A DNA stretch of 13,797 nucleotides. It comes from Nitrospira sp. (GTDB lineage: Bacteria > Nitrospirota > Nitrospiria > Nitrospirales > Nitrospiraceae). Position 1 is the stretch's first letter. Every line of letters begins with the position of its first letter. Below the pieces are notes generated by a model, which worked only from the letters and a program-made list of their open reading frames with translations, searched no databases and was not told where the DNA came from. Shown piece by piece: positions 7,588 to 13,797 of this stretch. The position numbers were made by a program, and so were the translations under genes. The stretch is from assembly GCA_015904045.1 (NCBI GenBank), contig JABMDG010000462.1, forward strand, positions 1-13,797, read 5' to 3'.

Positions 7588-9293
7588 TCGAGCCCCCGTA
7601 TGGAGTGCGGGGTGAGGCGAGCCAGGCTGCCGGAGATCGCGGGGACATCATTCTCCGATGGGCGTTCTGTCGCTGCACGCTTCACGTTGAACGATTCACG
7701 CTCTTCCGAGGCGACCGGCACGACTTGCGTGATCCTGGCGATCAGGGGGTTCACCCCAGACCGGACGACATCGTACAAATGCATGGGGAACAATCCGAAT
7801 CCCACCGTGACGGTGATCATGACCAACAACGGCAACCGGTCCACCACTCCGACGGCATCGTGCGCATGACTGTATTTCTGGCTCATCGGGCCATAAAACA
7901 TGCTCCGCATCATCTTGAAGAGATAGGCCATGGTGAGCACAATCCCCAGGACGGCTACAATGACTTGGAGGGGGTACTTGTTCCAGCTGCCGACGATGAT
8001 CATGATTTCCGCAATGAAATTCACGGTACCGGGCATTCCGATGGAGGCCATGCAGGCGACGATGAAACAGGCGGAGATGAACGGCATCTTGTTCGAGAGA
8101 CCTCCCAGCGAAGGGAGATCGCGGGTGTGAGTTTGATCGTAGACCCATCCGGCCATCGCGAAGAGCATGCCCGTCGCCATGGCATGGGCGAACATATAAA
8201 TGACCGCGCCGGTCAAGCTGATGTAGTTCAGCGCCGCCATGCCCAGGAACACGTAACCCATGTGGCTGGAGCTGGAATAGCCGATCACATACTTGGTGTC
8301 TTTGGCGTAAAACGCAACGAACCCGCCGTACATGATGCTGAAGATGCACAGGACGGCGGCAATCGGCATCATCTCTCTGGTCGTGTCAGGAAGAATTTCA
8401 AATGCCACCCGGATGATCGAGAAATGCCCCAGCTTCATGAGGACACCGGCGTGGAGCATACTGGTCGCGGCGGGAGCTGCGGCATGCCCGACCGGAGACC
8501 AGGAATGCAACGGCCATAAGGGTGCGATCGACGCAAAACCGAAAAAGATCAAGACCCAAATGATCTTGTCCAAAGTCGTGCCGAGCACGGGGATATTCAT
8601 CAGTTTGGCCTGCTCGCGGAGCACGAGGATGTCGAAGGTATTGAGGCCGGCGTATTTGTATATCAAGAGGATGCCCATCAACGCGACAACGGCAAAAGCC
8701 GACAGGAACAGGACCAGCTTCATTGCCGCGTATTCTTTGCTGTTCGATCCGAAATTAAGAATGAAGCCGACGGAGTCCCTCAGTTTCAGCCCTTCGGGGT
8801 CCGTCATCTCCAAATACTTCTTGGTGTGGCTGCCCCACATGCCCAACAGCAGATACATGGGGATCACGGACATCTCATAGAAGAAATACAGGAAGAACAG
8901 ATCGAGTGACATGAACACGCCGATGGTGGCGGCAGCCAAGATCAGGAGCCAGATGTAGAACTCTTTCGTGCGGTCCTTGATGTGCCACGAGACGAACACG
9001 CCGGTGAAGAGCAAAATGGCCGAGGCCAGCACGAGCGGAGTTGCGATGCCGTCGACGCCGAGGTGCAACGAGATGCCGAGTTCACGAGACCACTCGAACT
9101 TCTGGACAAATTGAAATCCCCCCTTGTCGAGGTCGTAAGCAGAAAAGATATAGATCGACGCGATCAGGGACACGAATGCTGACCCAGCCGCAATGCCGCG
9201 CACGAGCAAGGGTTGGCGGTTCGACACGAGAATCAACGCCAATGCGCCCACAAATGGAGCAAAGAGAATATAGAGGAGTGCGTATTCGCCCAT
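7584..9293 (-). CDS. nuoM: NADH-quinone oxidoreductase subunit M, second copy (divergent NuoM1)
   Basis: An antiporter-like complex I subunit, 569 residues, about 14 membrane helices, complete. NuoM identity rests on E140 in YEMSVIPMYLL (TM5), the HSWSP region after TM7, K287 in GVLMKLG (TM8), SSSSHMGYVFLG, H370 in AHAMATG (TM11), THTRDLPSLGGL, and E429 in IGMPGTVNFIAE (TM12). Three features set it apart from the NuoM encoded just upstream. The TM7 lysine is replaced by Ile256 (GFASIAPLWP). About 27 extra residues sit between TM5 and TM6 (about 156-184). A hydrophilic tail of some 43 residues (527-569) has no counterpart. ATG 9293, four bases after the nuoM2 stop, gives the natural NuoM N-terminus; the longer frame to 9347 overlaps nuoM2. 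A second NuoM between NuoM and NuoN is the mark of the 2M complex I. Confidence 0.95.
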   Translation of the reverse strand: MGEYALLYILFAPFVGALALILVSNRQPLLVRGIAAGSAFVSLIASIYIFSAYDLDKGGFQFVQKFEWSRELGISLHLGVDGIATPLVLASAILLFTGVFVSWHIKDRTKEFYIWLLILAAATIGVFMSLDLFFLYFFYEMSVIPMYLLLGMWGSHTKKYLEMTDPEGLKLRDSVGFILNFGSNSKEYAAMKLVLFLSAFAVVALMGILLIYKYAGLNTFDILVLREQAKLMNIPVLGTTLDKIIWVLIFFGFASIAPLWPLHSWSPVGHAAAPAATSMLHAGVLMKLGHFSIIRVAFEILPDTTREMMPIAAVLCIFSIMYGGFVAFYAKDTKYVIGYSSSSHMGYVFLGMAALNYISLTGAVIYMFAHAMATGMLFAMAGWVYDQTHTRDLPSLGGLSNKMPFISACFIVACMASIGMPGTVNFIAEIMIIVGSWNKYPLQVIVAVLGIVLTMAYLFKMMRSMFYGPMSQKYSHAHDAVGVVDRLPLLVMITVTVGFGLFPMHLYDVVRSGVNPLIARITQVVPVASEERESFNVKRAATERPSENDVPAISGSLARLTPHSIRGLE

Positions 9294-9297
9294 ACGG

Positions 9298-10857
9298 CTA
9301 GTGTCCTCGTTCCATCGGCCCGACGTGGAGGGCGGCGACCGTCCCATGATTCAGCCGATCGACCAACGCTTGAACCGATCCGTTCATGATCCGCAAGAAG
9401 GGGGACGGATAGAGTCCGATCCAAAGAATCATGATCGAAAGCGATACCGCGATGACGGTTTCCCGCGGCTGCAAATCGAGCATCGTCTGTTTTACTGCCT
9501 TACCGACCGGGCCGAGCATGGCCCGCTCGTAATACCAGAGAAAATAGGCTGCACTGAAGATCACACCGAGTACCGCCGCCGTGCCGAACCACCACTTGGC
9601 CTTGAACGCGCCCAAGAGGATCAGGAACTCTCCCACGAAACCGTTGGTTCCGGGCAACCCAATCGAGGCCAAGCCGATCAGCAGAAAAAAGGTGGCCAGT
9701 ACGGGTACCTGTTTAGCCATCCCTCCGAACGCCGACAACTGCGTCGTCTGTTGGCGCGAATAGAGAAACCCCGCAATGAAAAAGAGACCGGCGGTGCTGA
9801 AGCCCAGGTTGATCATGGTCAACAGGCTGCCTTGCAGGCCCTGATAGTTCAACGCAAAGAGTCCCACCACGACAAAACCCAGGTGGCTGATGCTGCTGTA
9901 GGCCAGCAAGCGCCGGAAGTCTTGCTGCACCAATGCCATCCAGGCTCCATAGAGGATGGCGCAGAGACCGAGGATCACGACCACGGTCACGACGGGTTCG
10001 CTCTTGGATGCATCGGGGAGGAGCGGAATACTGAAACGCAACAGGCCGAACGTACCGAGCTTGATGCCCGCCAGCACCACCGCCATGCCGATGGGGCCTT
10101 CCAACAGTGCATCAGGCAGCCAGGTGTGGAACGGAAATACCGGGGCTTTGAAGGCGAATCCCATGAACATCAGCCAGAAAATCAGGATTTGCTGGTCAAG
10201 GGGAATTGGGACCGCAAGCAACTCGATCAAGTCGAACGAGTAGCTGTACTCGGCATGGTGGAGGGACGCCCAGTGGTTGAAATTGATATTCAGCAGTGCG
10301 ATGCCGACCAGCATGAACACACTGCCGAACAGCGTGTAGAGAACAAATTTCAGGGCCGCGTATTGGCGCTCGGCACCTCCTCCCCAGAGCTTGATCAGGA
10401 AGTAGCTGGGAATGAGCATCAGTTCCCAGAAGACGAAGAACAAGATCAGATCCAACGAGACGAACACGCCCATCGTCGTCGTTTCCAGCGCCAACAGACA
10501 CATCATGTACAGCTTGACTTGCTGGCGTATTGTGTCCCAGGAATAGACCACGACCAGCACAGTGAGAAAGGCGGTCAATCCAACGAACAACACACTGATT
10601 CCGTCGACACCCAGGTGATAACTGATCCCCAGCGCCGGAATCCATTGGATCCGTTCAGTAAACTGCATCGAGGCGGATTCCGGCACGAATCGCAGGAGCA
10701 CGAAGACACACAGCGCAAGCTCGACCAACGTGATCGTCAGGGTCGAGGACCGCACCAGATCCGTGTCGTCAAACAGCCACAGCGCGACGGCGCCGAGGAC
10801 GGGCAGAAACAGGATGCAAGAGAGGATGGGGAAGCCGGCCGCGAGTTCTTCCAACAT
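9298..10857 (-). CDS. nuoM: NADH-quinone oxidoreductase subunit M, first copy (NuoM2)
   Basis: An antiporter-like complex I subunit adjoining nuoL, 519 residues, about 14 membrane helices. Key residues: E145 in FWELMLIPSYFLI (TM5), K237 in GFAFKAPVFPFHTWLPDA (TM7), K266 in LAGIKLGTFGLLRF (TM8), H325 in SSISHLGF, and E410 in LPGTNGFVGEF (TM12). So the main charged axis is intact. Two departures can be seen. The TM8 segment around K266 reads two residues shorter than the common LAGVLLKLG form. The TM11 histidine (E. coli His348 position) is Leu351. It starts at ATG 10857, 27 bases after the nuoL stop, with no strong Shine-Dalgarno. It is clearly a paralogue of the next gene, not a recent duplicate, since the two differ over most of their length. 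Which of the two is the 'extra' subunit cannot be settled by eye. Confidence 0.96.
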   Translation of the reverse strand: MLEELAAGFPILSCILFLPVLGAVALWLFDDTDLVRSSTLTITLVELALCVFVLLRFVPESASMQFTERIQWIPALGISYHLGVDGISVLFVGLTAFLTVLVVVYSWDTIRQQVKLYMMCLLALETTTMGVFVSLDLILFFVFWELMLIPSYFLIKLWGGGAERQYAALKFVLYTLFGSVFMLVGIALLNINFNHWASLHHAEYSYSFDLIELLAVPIPLDQQILIFWLMFMGFAFKAPVFPFHTWLPDALLEGPIGMAVVLAGIKLGTFGLLRFSIPLLPDASKSEPVVTVVVILGLCAILYGAWMALVQQDFRRLLAYSSISHLGFVVVGLFALNYQGLQGSLLTMINLGFSTAGLFFIAGFLYSRQQTTQLSAFGGMAKQVPVLATFFLLIGLASIGLPGTNGFVGEFLILLGAFKAKWWFGTAAVLGVIFSAAYFLWYYERAMLGPVGKAVKQTMLDLQPRETVIAVSLSIMILWIGLYPSPFLRIMNGSVQALVDRLNHGTVAALHVGPMERGH

Positions 10858-10884
10858 GATGATCGCCGTGCGTGGCGAATACCC

Positions 10885-12861
10885 CTATCTTTGGACGATG
10901 AATTGGACTACCAGTGCCAACAGAAAAATCCCTGCCACGATGAGGCCGGCATAATGGTGAACCATTCCGCTCTGCACTTTCCGGCCTTCCCGTGCGGCCA
11001 AATGATTGCTGTAGCCGATGACGTTCAGTCCGGCATAGATAATGTGCTTTTCAATCCAAGTTGACGCGGCGGAGCTCCACTCGGCCAGCCGACCGACTCC
11101 CCGGACGATGCCGTCGATGACTGTGCGGTCAAACCAGTCCAGCAGCTCCCCCAACCGTTTCAAGGGTTCCACGAAGAGGAGATCGTACAGCTCATCGACG
11201 TAGTACTTGTTGAGCAAGGTCCTATAGACCCCGGAAAATCTCGCCGCCCATGTTTCGGCCGCCGACGGATCCACACGGTAAAGGAAGTGAGCAAGCCCCC
11301 ATCCCATCAAGGCAATGGCCGTTGCTCCTCCCATGAGGGCCACCATCAAGCCGGTGCTTACTTCATGTGCACCAACTGCTCCGACCACCGGTTTCATGAA
11401 GCGATGCAGCCAGCCGTGTTCCGGTGGGAACCCCAGGGCCAACCCGCCCAATACCGACAACCCGCCCAACACCATCAACGGGCCGATCATCACCATCGGC
11501 GACTCATGGACATGTTCTTCTGTGTGGTGGTCCATCCGCGACGGACCGGAGAATGTGAGAAAGGTCAAACGAAACATATAGAACGACGTCAGGAACGCGC
11601 CAATGGCGGCCACACTATAATAGAGATAGCGATGGGTGACGAAGGCATGGCCCATGATCTCATCTTTGCTCCAGAACCCAGCCAGTGGGGGAATACCCGC
11701 GATGGCGATCGTGCCGATCAGGAAGAGCCGGTACGTCCACGGAATCTTCTGGCTGAGCCCGCCCATCTTTCGGATATCCTGCTCGCCGGACAGCGCATGA
11801 ATGACAGACCCGGCCGACAGGAATAGGAGGGCCTTGAAAAAGGCATGGGTCATGACGTGAAACACAGCCGCTGTATACGCGCCGATGCCGCAGCCCAGAA
11901 ACATGTAGCCCAACTGGCTGACCGTCGAATAGGCCAGCACCCGTTTGATGTCGGTCTGTACGAGCCCGATCGTGGCCGCAAAGAGCGCGGTGCCGCCGCC
12001 GACAATGGCCACCACCTCCATGGCGACGGGCGACGCATCGAAAATTGAGTGGTTGCGGACGACCATGTAGACACCGGCCGTCACCATGGTCGCGGCATGG
12101 ATGAGCGCACTGACCGGAGTGGGGCCTTCCATCGCGTCCGGCAACCAGGTGTGGAGGGGCAGCTGCGCGGATTTCCCGACAGCCCCAATGAGGAGACACA
12201 GGGCAATGGCGGTTGCCATCTCCGGGGAGAGTGTGCCCACTTGGGCAAACACCTTCGTGTAGTCCAGGCTCTTGAAATTGATGAACACGAGGAAGATGGC
12301 CAGCAAGAATCCGGCGTCGCCGATTCGGTTGACGACAAAGGCCTTGGACGCCGCCTTGGCGGCGGAGGGTTTATCGTAGTAATAGCCGATGAGGAGATAG
12401 GAGCAGAGTCCGACGCCTTCCCAGCCGATGAACAGCACCACGTAGTTGTTGCCCATGACGAGCAACAGCATGGAGACCATGAACAGGTTCATGTAGGTGA
12501 AGAAGCGCGTGAAGCCCGTCTCACCATGCATGTATCCGACCGAGTAGACGTGGATCAGAAATCCGACGCCAGTGATGACCAGCAGCCACACACAGGTCAG
12601 GGGGTCGACTAAGTAGGCCAGGTTGATGGAGAGATCCCCTCCGAAGATCCATTGATAGACGATGACCTCACGAGCGGTCCCGGTCTGCAGCATGTCAGCA
12701 AAGACGCCGATGGTACAGAGGAACGACAGGCCGACCGATCCCCAGGCCAATCGGTGCGCGGTCTCATGGGAGTAGCGGCTTCCTAGAAGCCCGTTTGCGA
12801 TGACGGCTAGGAGCGGGAGGAGCGGGATCAGCTTGATGAGGAGATCTGTTGAGTCTGACAC
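10885..12861 (-). CDS. nuoL: NADH-quinone oxidoreductase subunit L
   Basis: The distal antiporter-like subunit of complex I, carrying the long lateral helix (HL) that runs along the membrane arm. Seen: E148 in GWEGVGLCSYLLIG (TM5), K230 in GKSAQLPLHTWLPDAMEGPTP (TM7), H255 in ALIHAATMVTAGVY (TM8), H339 in VMTHAFFKALLFL (TM11) and K399 in GFWSKDEI (TM12). HL begins after KYYVDELYD (552-560). At 658 residues it is longer than typical bacterial NuoL of about 610-640. The excess is in the C-terminal region: about 101 residues follow DE in DELYD, against roughly 70 in E. coli. The start is GTG at 12861, one base after the nuoK stop, giving the usual LIPLLPLL N-terminus. Confidence 0.97.
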   Translation of the reverse strand: MSDSTDLLIKLIPLLPLLAVIANGLLGSRYSHETAHRLAWGSVGLSFLCTIGVFADMLQTGTAREVIVYQWIFGGDLSINLAYLVDPLTCVWLLVITGVGFLIHVYSVGYMHGETGFTRFFTYMNLFMVSMLLLVMGNNYVVLFIGWEGVGLCSYLLIGYYYDKPSAAKAASKAFVVNRIGDAGFLLAIFLVFINFKSLDYTKVFAQVGTLSPEMATAIALCLLIGAVGKSAQLPLHTWLPDAMEGPTPVSALIHAATMVTAGVYMVVRNHSIFDASPVAMEVVAIVGGGTALFAATIGLVQTDIKRVLAYSTVSQLGYMFLGCGIGAYTAAVFHVMTHAFFKALLFLSAGSVIHALSGEQDIRKMGGLSQKIPWTYRLFLIGTIAIAGIPPLAGFWSKDEIMGHAFVTHRYLYYSVAAIGAFLTSFYMFRLTFLTFSGPSRMDHHTEEHVHESPMVMIGPLMVLGGLSVLGGLALGFPPEHGWLHRFMKPVVGAVGAHEVSTGLMVALMGGATAIALMGWGLAHFLYRVDPSAAETWAARFSGVYRTLLNKYYVDELYDLLFVEPLKRLGELLDWFDRTVIDGIVRGVGRLAEWSSAASTWIEKHIIYAGLNVIGYSNHLAAREGRKVQSGMVHHYAGLIVAGIFLLALVVQFIVQR

Positions 12862-12862
12862 G

Positions 12863-13165
12863 TTACCACTTCAAAAGGTTCATTTCGTCCACGTTTGTGG
12901 AGATCTTTCCACGGAACACGACCACGATGATGGCCAATCCAACGGCCGCTTCTCCGGCGGCAATGGCGATATTAAACAAGGCAACCAGCTGGCCGGACAT
13001 GGATTCCAGGTAATGAGAAAACGCGACCAGATTGATGTTGGCGGCGTTCATCATGATCTCCACCGACATCAGCACGATGATAAAATTGCGCCTGATTAAC
13101 ACGCCGAGCAATCCGGTCATGAACAGGACTGCGCTGACGGCCACATAGGCACTCAGAGGCACCAT
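12863..13165 (-). CDS. nuoK: NADH-quinone oxidoreductase subunit K
   Basis: A small three-helix complex I membrane subunit, 100 residues, the same size as E. coli NuoK. The two membrane glutamates of the proton pathway fall at the E. coli positions: E36 in VLMSVEIMMNAANI and E72 in AIAAGEAAVGLAI. The C-terminus is short and polar. ATG 13165 is chosen because MVPLSAYVAV then aligns with the usual MIPL start; a GTG directly before it (13168) is also possible, and a GAGGG purine tract precedes both. It starts 12 bases after nuoJ and ends one base before nuoL. The sequence shows no departure from a normal NuoK. Confidence 0.97.
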   Translation of the reverse strand: MVPLSAYVAVSAVLFMTGLLGVLIRRNFIIVLMSVEIMMNAANINLVAFSHYLESMSGQLVALFNIAIAAGEAAVGLAIIVVVFRGKISTNVDEMNLLKW

Positions 13166-13177
13166 CACCCTACCCTC

Positions 13178-13705
13178 TTACCGTTTACCGCTCATGTCTC
13201 CCATCGTCTTTGGCGCTTTGGCCAAGACGATCGCGCCGATGATGGCGCCCAGCAGAAAGATACCGACGATTTCAAACTGCAGAATATGATCGCTGAACAT
13301 CTTGATGCCCACCGCATACGTGTCTCCTCCTTCGAGGATAGCGGGCGCCGGTGCGTCTCCCTTCACACCCCCAAACGGTGACTGGAGCAGCAGAAACAGG
13401 ACATAGATCGATCCCAGCGCGGCTGGGACAATGAAATACGGGTATGACGAATGGAAATAGCGCTCGTCCGTCTTGAGATTGAGGAGCATCAGCACAAAGA
13501 GATACAGCACCAGGATCGCACCGGCATAGACGATCACCTGGACGGCCCATATAAATTCGGCATTCAGGAGGACGAAGAGACCGGACACGTGGAGCAGCAA
13601 TGTCAGCAGCGCCAGGCCGCAGTGGACGGGATGCCTGAGCGACACCGTCAGGACGGCGGCAACAATACTCACCAATGCGAAATACGCAAAAAATACTCCG
13701 ACCAT
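13178..13705 (-). CDS. nuoJ: NADH-quinone oxidoreductase subunit J
   Basis: A complex I membrane subunit, 175 residues with about five helices, near the usual length (E. coli 184). The conserved TM3 segment VIVYAGAILVLYLFVLML (58-75), which carries the family's helix irregularity used in coupling quinone chemistry to the proton channels, is intact. The first helix FAYFALVSIVAAVLTVSLRHPVHC is cut here for length but reads as a normal NuoJ N-terminus with a conserved P26 turn. A polar loop (about 113-128) separates TM4 and TM5, and the C-terminus is basic. ATG 13705 lies nine bases after the stop of the upstream gene; the Shine-Dalgarno is weak, so coupling to that gene is likely. Confidence 0.96.
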   Translation of the reverse strand: MVGVFFAYFALVSIVAAVLTVSLRHPVHCGLALLTLLLHVSGLFVLLNAEFIWAVQVIVYAGAILVLYLFVLMLLNLKTDERYFHSSYPYFIVPAALGSIYVLFLLLQSPFGGVKGDAPAPAILEGGDTYAVGIKMFSDHILQFEIVGIFLLGAIIGAIVLAKAPKTMGDMSGKR

Positions 13706-13714
13706 AATCGTGAC

Positions 13715-13797
13715 TCAGCTCAGATGCTTGGGAGGCGATTGAGTGGATTTGAGTACGGACTGCGGGAAATAGTACCGATACTCACGGCTCTCCTCGA
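13715..13797 (-). CDS. nuoI: C-terminal end of probable NADH-quinone oxidoreductase subunit I (partial)
   Basis: An open minus-strand frame enters at the right edge and ends at TGA 13715-13717. It is too short to be listed as a full reading frame. The 26 visible residues include REYRYYFPQS and end in a polar tail PPKHLS. It sits nine bases before nuoJ, where nuoI is expected. The residues are compatible with the variable tail of an NuoI ferredoxin-type subunit, but none of the 4Fe-4S cysteine motifs is within the window, so identity rests on position. Coding is likely because the stop fits operon spacing and the other two minus-strand frames do not give a better product. Confidence 0.55.
   Translation of the reverse strand, partial: EESREYRYYFPQSVLKSTQSPPKHLS

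Noticed and set aside
7605..8519. Plus-strand open frame of 304 codons opposite nuoM1
   Set aside because: An antisense shadow of nuoM1 with His/Asp/Gly-rich, low-order composition and no recognisable motif.
9294..9347. Upstream extension of nuoM1 to 9347
   Set aside because: It overlaps the nuoM2 coding end and adds 18 polar residues before the normal first membrane helix.
7584..10857. Second nuoM as an assembly error or a frameshifted duplicate
   Set aside because: Both copies are complete, differ over most of their length, and keep distinct conserved motifs, so they are true paralogues.
9301..11064. Plus-strand open frame of 587 codons opposite nuoM2 and nuoL
   Set aside because: It is the antisense shadow of two certain membrane-protein genes. 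Its product is very rich in Gln, His, Asp and Glu with no domain, as expected from reverse-complemented hydrophobic codons.

Overview
The window looks like a stretch of a Nitrospira-type (nitrite-oxidising or comammox, phylum Nitrospirota) chromosome. The evidence is the tandem pair of nuoM genes between nuoL and nuoN, known from the '2M' complex I of Nitrospira and relatives, together with moderately high GC and a general resemblance of the accessory proteins to that group. The taxonomic call is an inference; the window contains no rRNA or other marker gene.

Layout. The left edge (1-1422) holds pyrE (orotate phosphoribosyltransferase, +), a small convergent lipoprotein gene (-) and, divergent from that, a gene for an exported single-domain rhodanese (+). 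From 1486 to the right edge every gene is on the minus strand. Read in the direction of transcription (right to left) these are: the 3' end of a probable nuoI, then nuoJ, nuoK, nuoL, a first nuoM (called nuoM2 here), a second nuoM (nuoM1), and nuoN. After a 67-base gap come a membrane CHASE3 histidine kinase, a single-domain Rcp1-like response regulator (ATGA overlap with the kinase), a soluble REC-kinase-REC hybrid, and an exported phosphodiester glycosidase-like protein. All spacings are tight (overlaps or gaps below about 80 bases), so each block looks like an operon. I see no convincing terminator between nuoN and the kinase.

How the genes work together. NuoJ, K, L, M, M and N form the membrane arm of NADH:quinone oxidoreductase. 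NuoL, NuoM and NuoN are antiporter-like subunits, each thought to move one proton. A second NuoM should lengthen the arm, and the NuoL lateral helix region here is about 26-30 residues longer than usual, as expected if it must span one more subunit. In Nitrospira-like organisms such an enzyme has been proposed to run in reverse, using the proton motive force to make low-potential reductant for the reductive TCA cycle.

The most interesting details are in the two NuoM paralogues. They have lost different conserved protonatable residues: NuoM1 has Ile in place of the TM7 lysine, and NuoM2 has Leu in place of the TM11 histidine. NuoM1 also carries an insertion of about 27 residues after TM5 and a non-homologous hydrophilic C-terminal tail. 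The signalling cluster downstream contains no DNA-binding or enzymatic output domain; any link to respiration is suggested only by position.

There is no gene-free stretch above 300 bases. I found no tRNA, rRNA, CRISPR array or insertion sequence.
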